NCBI RefSeq assembly: GCF_019857225.1
Contig: NZ_JAFJSY010000017.1
Coordinates: 124,001-188,000 of the forward strand
Length of the DNA stretch: 64,000 nucleotides
Reading direction: 5' to 3'
From: Streptomyces plumbidurans
Lineage (GTDB): Bacteria > Actinomycetota > Actinomycetes > Streptomycetales > Streptomycetaceae
Made by a program: the position numbers and the translations under genes. The notes below the pieces were generated by a model. It ran no database searches. It saw only the letters and a program-made list of their open reading frames with translations, and was not told where the DNA came from. Shown one piece after another: positions 16,244 through 24,103 of this stretch. Each line of letters begins with the position of its first letter. The stretch's first letter is position 1.

Positions 16244-16927
16244 ATGCACATGGCGACCTTCCGGCGCGGCACCGGCGGCTTCAAGACGGCACGGCATGCC
16301 GTCGTCGCGATCGGGGCGGTTGCCGCCCTGAGCCTGCTCACCGCCTGCGGTGACGGCAGCGGAAGCGGCAGCGGCAGCGGTGACAGCAACGGCGGCGGCA
16401 ACAGCAGCCGGCAGACCGGTTCCGACTCCTCCGACCCGCCCACCGACTCCGGCACCCGCACCGCATCCCCCACCACCGGCAACCACGCCTCCGCATCCGG
16501 CGGCTCCCCCGCCGCCGGCACCCGCTGCAAAGCCTCCGAGCTGCGCGGGCACGTCGGGCGGAACGACCCCGGTGCCGGGCAGGAGAACTTCCCGCTCGTC
16601 GTGACCAACTTCTCCGGGCGTACCTGCACCCTGTACGGCTACCCGGGCGCCGCCTTCGTGGACGGCTCCGGCAAGCAGCTGGGACCGGATCCGGCACGGG
16701 TCTCCGGGGGCCCGGCGAGGATCACGCTGGCGCCCGGCAAGAGCGCCTGGGCCGGTCTGAGCTTCGGCAATCCCGAGATCAGCGGGGCAAGGACGGCGAC
16801 GCCCGCCGGGATCAAGATCACGCCGCCGGACGAGCGGGAATCGGTGAAGGTCGACTGGACGGCCGGCGAGGTTCCCGTGTCCGAGGCCGCGAAGATCACG
16901 GTCTTCCGGGCGGGCGACGGCGGCTGA
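16244..16927 (+). CDS. DUF4232-type lipoprotein
   Basis: A 227-residue exported lipoprotein. A basic N-terminus and hydrophobic segment end in the lipobox LLTAC (cysteine near residue 35). A Ser/Gly/Thr-rich disordered linker follows (about 36-95). The C-terminal domain has the DUF4232 pattern: a cysteine (TRCKASEL), NFPLVVTNFSGRTCTLYGYP, then ITLAPGKSAWAGLSF. The two domain cysteines may form a disulphide. The function of DUF4232 is unknown; members are abundant surface lipoproteins in Streptomyces. The GAGGAG ribosome site fits either ATG 16244 or ATG 16250. Confidence 0.85.
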   Translation: MHMATFRRGTGGFKTARHAVVAIGAVAALSLLTACGDGSGSGSGSGDSNGGGNSSRQTGSDSSDPPTDSGTRTASPTTGNHASASGGSPAAGTRCKASELRGHVGRNDPGAGQENFPLVVTNFSGRTCTLYGYPGAAFVDGSGKQLGPDPARVSGGPARITLAPGKSAWAGLSFGNPEISGARTATPAGIKITPPDERESVKVDWTAGEVPVSEAAKITVFRAGDGG

Positions 16928-17258
16928 CCGTTCCGCACCGCGGCGTTCGGCTCCGGTCCCTCCCCTCGTGGGGACCGGCGCCGAACGTTGCGGGCGGCCT
17001 GTCGGACTCGAGCGATGTTGCGAAGACACCGGCGCCGGGTGTTCGGCGGCTCCCGCAGAAGCTGACCGAGAACCGTCGGCGTCATGGACTGTGTCTGCGG
17101 GCGCTGAGCCGGTGGCCTGCGCGGACGGCGGGCGGCGGTACGCCCCGTGCGTCGTGATCCTGCCAGCTGAGGCCCCCGCTGAGGAGATCGCGGCTCCGGT
17201 CCGGAGACTTAATGCGCAGGTCAGCCGTATAAGGTGAGTTTTCCGGTCCGGATGTTCA
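16928..17258. other. Intergenic region between lipoprotein and STAND gene
   Basis: These 331 bases carry the lipoprotein terminator (16945-16986). The rest shows no credible gene. Close to the right end is an A/T-richer patch with TTAATGCGCAGG and TATAAGGT (17209-17236), about 25-50 bases before the STAND start and a possible promoter. Confidence 0.4.
16945..16986 (+). terminator. Terminator hairpin after the DUF4232 gene
   Basis: Nested inverted repeats: GTTCGG/CCGAAC outer arms (16945-16950, 16981-16986) and CCGGTCCC/GGGACCGG inner arms (16953-16960, 16971-16978). No U tract follows, as is usual in Streptomyces. Confidence 0.65.
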
Positions 17259-20200
17259 GTGCGGGGGAAGTGGGGAGTGCAGGCCGTGGGTTCCGACTCT
17301 GGGGCACGTACGGCCTTCGCGGAGCGCCTCGCGCTGCTGTACAAGGAGGCCGGCAACCCGCCCCTCGCGCGCGTGGCCGAGGCCGTCGTACAGCTTCAGC
17401 GGGTGGACGAGCGGGGGCGGCCCGTACGGGTGTCGGCCCAGCGGATCAGCGACTGGCGCCGGGCCAAGAACGTACCGGCGCACTTCGCCGCCCTCGCCGC
17501 CGTGCTGCACGTACTGATCCCCCAGGCCCGGCGCGCGCAGCCCGCGCCCGTGTCGGCCGGACTGTACGACATGGGGCACTGGCAGCGGCTGTGGGAGCTT
17601 GCCGTGGCCGACCCGGCGGGCGAGCGTCCCGCGGCGGCCGCGGACCCGGAGGAGACACCGCCGAGCGAGCTCCCGGCCGTCCCCAGCGTGTGCCCGTACC
17701 GCGGCCTCGCGTCCTACCGGCAGGAGGACGCCCGCTGGTTCTTCGGCCGGGAGCGCAGCACCAACGCCCTGGTGGAGCAGATCCTCGCGGCCGAGCGCAC
17801 CGGCGGCCTGGTCATGCTCGTCGGCGCCTCCGGAGCGGGCAAGTCCTCCCTGCTGAACGCCGGCCTGGTCACGGCGGTGCAGGACGGGGCGCTGGGCGAC
17901 GACTCCAAGCCGAGGGCCGTGCTGCAGCTCGTACCGGGAGCGGACCCGGTCAAGGAGCTGGCCCGGCGGATACCCCCGCTCGCTCCCGTCCTGTCCGCGC
18001 TCGAGGGCGAAGCGGGTGAAGCGGGCGAAGCGGCACAAGGGGGGTCCGACGCCCACCAGTTCACCGGCGCCGTACAGCACGCCTTCACCGAGTGGGCCAC
18101 CGGCGAGACCCCCTCCGGCGCGCGCCCGGTCGTCATCGTGGACCAGTTCGAGGAGGCCTTCACCCTCTGTGGCGACGAAACGCTCAGGCGGCGCTTCGTC
18201 CAGGTGCTGCACGCCGCGTGCACTCCCGTGGAGGCGGGCGAACCACCCCCCGTGCTCGTCGTCCTCGGCATCCGCGCCGACTTCTACGAGCAGTGCCTCG
18301 CCCACCCCGAACTGGCCGACGCGCTGCAGCACCGCCACATGGTGCTGGGGCCGCTGACCACGGCGGAGCTGCGCGAGGCGGTTACCGGCCCCGCCAAGGC
18401 CGTAGGGCTGGAGCTCGAACCCGGGCTCGCGGAGCTGATCGTCCGGGAGGTCAGCGCCGACGGGCCTCGCGGGACGCACGACGCCGGCGTGCTGCCGCTG
18501 CTGTCCCACGCGCTCCTCGCCACCTGGCAGCGGCGCAAGGCGGGGCGGCTGACGCTGGCCGGGTACCGGGCCGCGGGCGGGATACAGGGCGCGGTGGCCG
18601 CGACCGCCGAGCGTGCCTGGTCCAGCCTGGACCCGCCCGCGCGTACGGCCGCGCGGCTGCTCCTGCTGCGGCTGGTCCGGCTGGGCGAGGACACCCAGGC
18701 CACCCGGCGCAGGGGGACTCGGCGTCAGCTGGCGGACGAGTCCACCAACCCCGACAAGACGGAGGAGTCGCTGGAGGCGCTGGTCCGCGCCCGGCTGGTG
18801 ACGCTGGACGCGGAGACCGTGGAGATCACCCACGAGGCGCTGCTCCATGCCTGGCCGCGGCTGCGGGACTGGATCGACGAGGACCGCAACGGCAATCTGC
18901 TGCGCCAGCGCCTCGAGGAGGACGGCCGGGCCTGGGAGGGCTCGGAGCGCGACTCCTCGCTGCTGTACCGGGGTTCGCGGCTGGAGCAGGCGCACACCTG
19001 GGCGAAGTCCGCGGGCGAGGGCGTCGACACCTTCCTGACCCGCAGCGCGGTGGAGTTCCTGGCCGCCGCGGTCAGGCTGCGCAGGCGCACGGTGTGGATC
19101 AGCCGCGCCGCGGTCTCCGCCCTGGTCGTGCTGGCGATCCTGGCCGTCGGCGCGGCGGTCGTCGCCTGGGAGCAGCGCAACGACGCCGAGTTCGAGCAGG
19201 TGGTCGCCGAGGCCGACCGGGTGCAGTACAGCGATCCGTCGATGTCCGCCCAGCTCGACCTGGTGGCGCACCGGCTGCGGCCGGACGACAAGGACGCCGG
19301 CAGCCGGCTGATCTCGATCGTGAACGCGCCGCTGGCCACCCCGCTGTACGGCCACACCGGCGCCGTCTACCTCACCTCGTTCAGCCCCGACGGAAAGCTC
19401 CTGGCCACCGCCAGCTACGACCGCACGGTCCGGCTGTGGGACGTCAGCGACCGCAGCCACTCGAAGCCGCTCGGCAAGCCGCTCACCGGACACACCAGCT
19501 GGGTGAGCAGCGCCGTCTTCAGCCCGGACGGCCGCACGCTCGCCAGCGCCGGCGACGACGGCACGATCCGGCTGTGGGACGTGACCGACCCGGCGCATCC
19601 GGTGCCCCGCGGCAAGCCCCTGACCGGCCACAAGGGCACGATCTATCTGATCGCCTTCAGCCCGGACGGGCACACCCTGGCCTCCGTCGGCGAGGACCAC
19701 ACCGCGCGCCTGTGGAACGTGACCGACCCGGCCCGGCCCACGGCGCTCGACACCCTCAGGGGCCACGCCGCCGCCGTGCGCTCCGTCGCGTTCAGCCCCG
19801 ACGGCCGGACGCTGGCGACGGGCGGCGACGACGACACCGTACGGCTGTGGAACGTGTCCGACCCCGCGCACGCCACCCGGCTCGGCTCCCCGCTCAAGGG
19901 GCACATGGATCTGGTGCACTCCGTGGCCTTCAGCCCCGACGGCGACACGCTCGCCAGCGGCAGCGCGGACGACACCGTACGGCTGTGGAACGTGCGCGAC
20001 CGGGCGCACGCCGCGCCGATCGGCTCGCCGCTGACGGGGCACACCGGCCCCATCTGGTCGGTGGCCTTCAGCCCCGACGGGGAGCAGCTGGCCGCGGCGA
20101 GCGCGGACAGCACGGCGAGTTTGTGGAACGTGAGCGATCCGGAGTATCCCTCGCAGGTCGGCGAGCCGCTGGCGGGCAGCAGCGGGGAGATGTACGCGCT

Positions 20201-21314
20201 CGGCTTCAGCCCCGACGGCAAGACTCTCGCGACGGGCAGCGGGGACGGCAAGGTCCGCCTGTGGTCGCTCCCGACGTCGGACATGATCGGCCGCACCGGG
20301 CGGTTCCGTCCGGACGGCAAGGTGCTCGCCACCGTCGGGCGCGACGGCGCGACCCGGCTGTGGGACGTGCAGACGCCCAGCCGGCCGGTGGCGCTGAGCA
20401 AGCCGTTCAAGAGCGCGGACGCCGGTGAGGAGACGGTGTTCTCCCCCGACGGCCGCACGCTCGCGGTGCTCACCGGCAACCGCAAGGTCTATCTGTGGAA
20501 CGTCGCCGACCCGCGCCGGCCGGTCGTCCACGGCCCCCCCGTCGTGCTGCAGACGCGGTTCATGGGACCCGACGCGCTGGCCTTCAGCCCGGACGGGCGC
20601 ACCCTGGCCACCGCCTACACCGACCACACCTTCCAGCTGTGGAACGTCACTGATCCCTCCCATGTCAGCGCGTACGGCGCACCGCTGACCGGCCACAAGG
20701 GCTACATCAACGCCCTCGACTTCAGCCCGGACGGCCATACGCTCGCCAGCGGCAGCGCCGACGGCACCATCCGGCTGTGGAACGTGACCGACCCGGCGCG
20801 CACGAGGCCGGTCGGCGCGCCGCTCAGCCGGCACTCCGGCCCCGTCAACGCCCTCGCCTACAGCCCGGACGGCCACACCCTGGCCAGCGGGGGCGACGAC
20901 GACACGGTCCGGCTGTGGAACATCACCACCCCCTCCAGGACGACCCGGCTGGGCTCGCCGCTCACCGGCCACACCGAGGCGGTCGTGTCGCTGACGTACA
21001 GCCCGGACGGCCGCACCCTGGCCAGCGGCGGCAACGACAACACGGTCCGGCTGTGGAACGTGTCCGACCCCTCCGACGCGGGCCCGATCGGCCAGTCGAT
21101 GAGCCCCAACGCCAAGACCGGCAACTTCCTGTCCTTCAGCCCCAGGAGCCACATGCTGGGGGTGTCCAGCGGCACCGACACCGTACGGCTGTGGAATCTC
21201 GACACCGACGACGCCGTCCGGCGCATCTGCTCGGCGACACACAAGGTGCTGACGCCACAGAAGTGGCACGAGTACCTGCCGAGACTTTCGTACAAGTCTC
21301 CGTGCGGTGACTAG
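17259..21314 (+). CDS. STAND NTPase with two WD40 propellers
   Basis: A 1351-residue protein from GTG 17259. Residues 15-90 are a helix-turn-helix-like module (AFAERLALLYKEAG, SAQRISDWRRAKNVP). Residues 145-600 are a nSTAND-type NTPase: CPYRGLASY entry motif, Walker A GASGAGKSS (189-197), Walker B VIVDQFEEAF (about 291-300), RADFYEQ and a winged-helix region. A membrane span lies at about 611-640. Fourteen WD40 repeats (FSPDGxxLA...TVRLWNV) fill 690-1330, enough for two seven-bladed propellers. STAND proteins are signal-driven oligomerising switches; in bacteria some are defence sensors, others regulate development. The ligand-sensing propellers would lie outside the membrane if the single span is real. 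No effector domain other than the N-terminal HTH is visible. Confidence 0.88.
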   Translation: MRGKWGVQAVGSDSGARTAFAERLALLYKEAGNPPLARVAEAVVQLQRVDERGRPVRVSAQRISDWRRAKNVPAHFAALAAVLHVLIPQARRAQPAPVSAGLYDMGHWQRLWELAVADPAGERPAAAADPEETPPSELPAVPSVCPYRGLASYRQEDARWFFGRERSTNALVEQILAAERTGGLVMLVGASGAGKSSLLNAGLVTAVQDGALGDDSKPRAVLQLVPGADPVKELARRIPPLAPVLSALEGEAGEAGEAAQGGSDAHQFTGAVQHAFTEWATGETPSGARPVVIVDQFEEAFTLCGDETLRRRFVQVLHAACTPVEAGEPPPVLVVLGIRADFYEQCLAHPELADALQHRHMVLGPLTTAELREAVTGPAKAVGLELEPGLAELIVREVSADGPRGTHDAGVLPLLSHALLATWQRRKAGRLTLAGYRAAGGIQGAVAATAERAWSSLDPPARTAARLLLLRLVRLGEDTQATRRRGTRRQLADESTNPDKTEESLEALVRARLVTLDAETVEITHEALLHAWPRLRDWIDEDRNGNLLRQRLEEDGRAWEGSERDSSLLYRGSRLEQAHTWAKSAGEGVDTFLTRSAVEFLAAAVRLRRRTVWISRAAVSALVVLAILAVGAAVVAWEQRNDAEFEQVVAEADRVQYSDPSMSAQLDLVAHRLRPDDKDAGSRLISIVNAPLATPLYGHTGAVYLTSFSPDGKLLATASYDRTVRLWDVSDRSHSKPLGKPLTGHTSWVSSAVFSPDGRTLASAGDDGTIRLWDVTDPAHPVPRGKPLTGHKGTIYLIAFSPDGHTLASVGEDHTARLWNVTDPARPTALDTLRGHAAAVRSVAFSPDGRTLATGGDDDTVRLWNVSDPAHATRLGSPLKGHMDLVHSVAFSPDGDTLASGSADDTVRLWNVRDRAHAAPIGSPLTGHTGPIWSVAFSPDGEQLAAASADSTASLWNVSDPEYPSQVGEPLAGSSGEMYALGFSPDGKTLATGSGDGKVRLWSLPTSDMIGRTGRFRPDGKVLATVGRDGATRLWDVQTPSRPVALSKPFKSADAGEETVFSPDGRTLAVLTGNRKVYLWNVADPRRPVVHGPPVVLQTRFMGPDALAFSPDGRTLATAYTDHTFQLWNVTDPSHVSAYGAPLTGHKGYINALDFSPDGHTLASGSADGTIRLWNVTDPARTRPVGAPLSRHSGPVNALAYSPDGHTLASGGDDDTVRLWNITTPSRTTRLGSPLTGHTEAVVSLTYSPDGRTLASGGNDNTVRLWNVSDPSDAGPIGQSMSPNAKTGNFLSFSPRSHMLGVSSGTDTVRLWNLDTDDAVRRICSATHKVLTPQKWHEYLPRLSYKSPCGD

Positions 21315-21537
21315 AGAACCGGACGCCCGTGGAGCGCCTGGGCCAGTCAACTGACCTACGGCGAGGGCGAGTTGACCATTGTCCGGGGCGTGAGAACGGC
21401 CACAACCGCGGGGCGGACCGGGCGGTCGGCTCCCGCCGGGCCTCCGGCCTTGTTACGCTGGCATCAGCCCGATCGCTGGTGCATCCCCCGTCGCCAGCGG
21501 TCGGGCCTTCGCATGGACGCCGCGCCCCCGCAAAACC

Positions 21538-22020
21538 TCAGCTCCCGGCCGCGGCCAGCCACTGCGCGACCTTGCGCACGGTGGTCTCGTCGAGCCGCTC
21601 GACCAGGGCCCGTACGGCCGCCTCGTCGTCCGGCGCGAGATCGAACAGGCCCGCCTTGCCCAGCCCGGCGAGCAGGACCTGCCGGCGGCGGGAGTCCATG
21701 CGTTCCGCGAGCACGCTGGGCTCCTTGGGGCCGTCGGCCGACGGCTCCGCCGGGACGGACGCGGCGGTCTCCGCGCGGGTGAGCGACGCGTCGAAGCGCT
21801 GCCACTCACCGTCCTTCGGACCCCACAGACTCACCGCGAGATCCCCGCCGCGCGCCCTGACGGTCTGGGCCATCTCGCCGAGCGCGTACTGCACGGGAGC
21901 CCGATGCGGCGACTCGGCGCACACCTGCCAGGAGTCCGAGGAGGGCCGGTGGTACAGCGCGACCCAGCGGGGAGCCCCGGCCGGCTGCGGACCGGGGGGA
22001 CGTACCGTCGTCTTCTCCAC
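21538..22020 (-). CDS. Hypothetical Streptomyces protein
   Basis: A 160-residue protein. I chose GTG 22020 because AAGGGG lies eight bases upstream; an in-frame GTG at 22041 lacks a ribosome site. The N-terminal half has WVALYHRPSSDSWQVCAESP and VRARGGDLAVSLWGPKDGEW, a small beta domain. The C-terminal half is a helical module (RRRQVLLAGLGKAGLFDLAP, EAAVRALVERLDETTVRKVA). I recognise no family. It is convergent with the STAND gene and on the same strand as the permease operon that lies upstream of it. Confidence 0.6.
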   Translation of the reverse strand: MEKTTVRPPGPQPAGAPRWVALYHRPSSDSWQVCAESPHRAPVQYALGEMAQTVRARGGDLAVSLWGPKDGEWQRFDASLTRAETAASVPAEPSADGPKEPSVLAERMDSRRRQVLLAGLGKAGLFDLAPDDEAAVRALVERLDETTVRKVAQWLAAAGS

Positions 22021-22045
22021 CGCGTTCACCCCTTCGTTCACCTGT

Positions 22046-22075
22046 CGGAAGCCGCACAGCCGGAAGCCGCACAGC
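22046..22075. repeat. 15-base perfect tandem duplication
   Basis: CGGAAGCCGCACAGC occurs twice head to tail (22046-22060, 22061-22075), just upstream of the hypothetical gene, where its promoter or leader should be. Confidence 0.8.
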
Positions 22076-22150
22076 AGGGCACGCTAGCTGACGGCCTGTC
22101 AGATATCCAGAGGTGTAGATGTCCAGAGGCGCACAGGGTACCGGCCGTCG

Positions 22151-22906
22151 TCAGTTGTTCCAGGACTCGTCGTACGGGTCCTTCGGCACAGGGACCGGTT
22201 TGGCCTCGGTGACGCGCAGATACGGGATCGGGCCGTTGTTGACGGGGTCCTTGGTGCGGCGGGCGGTGTACGTCCCGGTCACCTCGAGCCACTTGTCCGG
22301 CTGCAGGACCGGAGGGATCTTCCCGGTCAGGGCGATCTTCACCGGCTGGGCGTCCGCGGCACAGCAGTTGAGGGCCATACGGACCAGATAGGGGTGCCCG
22401 GCGCCGTCCAGCGCGACGAAGCCGGTGACGTCGAGCGGGCGGCCCTTGATCAAACGGCCGTGGTCGTAGACCGCGCGGGTCGCGTAGTCGACCACGGTGA
22501 GGGGCAGCGGATCGCCGGTGGGCAGCTTGTTGTAGCCGTATGGCTGCTGCAGCGCCGTCCCCGTGCGCATCGCGCTGTACGAGCCGAGGGCCGGCGGGGC
22601 GACCAGGATGAGCGCGAGGAGCGGAAGCACCAGGAGCCAGGAGACCCGGGGTTCGCGGTGGACGTGACCGTCGCCGTGGTCGTCGCCCGCGTCGTGACCG
22701 TGCTCGACCGCGTCGTCGGCCTTCCTACGGCCCCGCCACTCGTACCAGACCGTCGCCAGCGAGGCCGCGATCAGCACCGCGCCGGACAGCAGCAACAGGG
22801 GCTGCAGTCCCGCCTTGACGTAGCGCAGATAGAGGTTGGTGAAGCCCGCGTGCAGCAGGGCCGCGCCGAGCAGGAACAGGACGGCCGCCTGTGCCTGGCG
22901 GTTCAC
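22151..22906 (-). CDS. TIGR03943 (DUF1980) membrane protein
   Basis: A 251-residue protein starting at GTG 22906, overlapping the permease stop by four bases (GTGA). Residues 1-60 hold two membrane spans (AAVLFLLGAALLHAGFTNLY, PLLLLSGAVLIAASLATV). A His/Asp-rich loop (HGHDAGDDHGDGHVH) and a third span (about 95-115) follow. The C-terminal beta domain ends with the family's conserved ALNCCAADAQP motif. The family is always paired with a permease of the YraQ/DUF318 type. The His-rich loop and vicinal cysteines suggest metal handling; transport or metallochaperone roles are predicted, not shown. Confidence 0.87.
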   Translation of the reverse strand: MNRQAQAAVLFLLGAALLHAGFTNLYLRYVKAGLQPLLLLSGAVLIAASLATVWYEWRGRRKADDAVEHGHDAGDDHGDGHVHREPRVSWLLVLPLLALILVAPPALGSYSAMRTGTALQQPYGYNKLPTGDPLPLTVVDYATRAVYDHGRLIKGRPLDVTGFVALDGAGHPYLVRMALNCCAADAQPVKIALTGKIPPVLQPDKWLEVTGTYTARRTKDPVNNGPIPYLRVTEAKPVPVPKDPYDESWNN

Positions 22907-23967
22907 AGGAGCACCGCCCCGGTCAGGACCGCGCCCGCGATCGCCAGGACGAAGGTGGCGGGCGCGAACCGCAGGGCGAAGCCGCGGCCGAAGGTGCCCG
23001 CCTGCATCGCGAACAGCTTCAGGTCGATCATCGGCCCGACGACCAGGAACGCCAGCTTGGCCGTGAGCGAGAACTGCGTCAGCGACGCCGCCACGAACGC
23101 GTCCGCCTCCGAGCAGATCGACAGCAGTACGGCGAGGACGGCCAGCGCCAGGATCGCGACCAGCGGGTTGTCCGCGGCCGTACGCAGCCAGCCGGCCGGG
23201 GCGACCGCCTTGAGCGTCGCGGCGGCCATCGCCCCGATGACCAGGAAGCCGCCCGCGTGCATCACGTCGTGGCTGACCGAGCCCCAGAAGGCGGCGCCCT
23301 TGCTCTGGCCCTCGTAGTGCGGGCGCTCGGGCGGGCGCAGCCAGTCGGTGCGGCCGAGGCGCTGCCACAGCCAGCCCATCACGCAGGCCACCAGCAGGCT
23401 GGCGACGAACCGGGCGAGGACCATCTCCGGGTTGCGCGGGAAGGCGACCGCGGTGGCCGTCAGCACGATCGGGTTGATCGCCGGGGCGGAGAGCAGGAAG
23501 GCCAGCGCGGCGGCCGGTGTGACGCCCCGCCGGACCAGCGCCCCGGCCACCGGCACGGACGCGCACTCGCAGCCGGGCAGCACCGCGCCCGCCATCCCGG
23601 CGACCGGGATCGCGAGAGCGGGGCGCTTGGGCAGGGCGCGGGCGAAGAACGACGCCGGTACGAACACGGCGATCGCCGCCGAGAGCAGCACACCGAGCAC
23701 GAGGAAGGGCAGCGCCTGCACGAGCACGGCCACGAACACCGTCATCCAGCTCTGCATGACAGGCACGGAGAGCGCGCTGCGGATGGGGCCCTGCAGCACG
23801 ACCAGCAGGAGGAGCAGCACGATCAGGGCGAGGGACTTGCTGTCGGCGGACCTCGCGTCGACGGACTTCGCGTCCGCGGACTTCGCGTCGACAGGCTCGC
23901 CTTGGGGTGGGGTGGCCACCGGTTCGGGGCTGTCCGCCGTCGGCGGGGCTGCTTTGGTGATGGCCAC
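22903..23967 (-). CDS. YraQ/DUF318-family permease
   Basis: A 354-residue polytopic membrane protein with about eight to nine predicted spans. Family hallmarks are GAVLPGCECASVPVAGALVR, with its Gly-Cys-Glu-Cys turn, and the matching SVSHDVMHAGGFLVIGA in the second half. The N-terminus (1-45) is an unusual run of DAKSADAKSVDARSADSKS-type repeats before the first span. It forms a translationally coupled operon with the TIGR03943 gene. The substrate is unknown; related ArsP-like permeases export organoarsenicals and others are linked to metals. No Zur-like box is seen upstream. Confidence 0.85.
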   Translation of the reverse strand: MAITKAAPPTADSPEPVATPPQGEPVDAKSADAKSVDARSADSKSLALIVLLLLLVVLQGPIRSALSVPVMQSWMTVFVAVLVQALPFLVLGVLLSAAIAVFVPASFFARALPKRPALAIPVAGMAGAVLPGCECASVPVAGALVRRGVTPAAALAFLLSAPAINPIVLTATAVAFPRNPEMVLARFVASLLVACVMGWLWQRLGRTDWLRPPERPHYEGQSKGAAFWGSVSHDVMHAGGFLVIGAMAAATLKAVAPAGWLRTAADNPLVAILALAVLAVLLSICSEADAFVAASLTQFSLTAKLAFLVVGPMIDLKLFAMQAGTFGRGFALRFAPATFVLAIAGAVLTGAVLL

Positions 23968-24103
23968 GTGCGAGGTACCTCCGGTGGTACGGAAGGGCGC
24001 TGCTTTCCCTCCCCTTCAGTACGACGGGACCGCCGTGAACGTTCAGTGACCCTGCAGCCCGGTCGCTGGAACCACCTGTCCCAGTGGGGCAGTCTTCTCC
24101 CTC

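Noticed and set aside
17256..21350. A 1364-residue frame antisense to the STAND-WD40 gene
   Set aside because: It is a mirror of the repetitive GC-rich coding strand and lacks protein-like motifs; the plus strand has clear domains.
23968..24103. Zur box upstream of the permease/TIGR03943 operon
   Set aside because: No TGAAAATGATTTTCA-like palindrome is present in the 136-base region.
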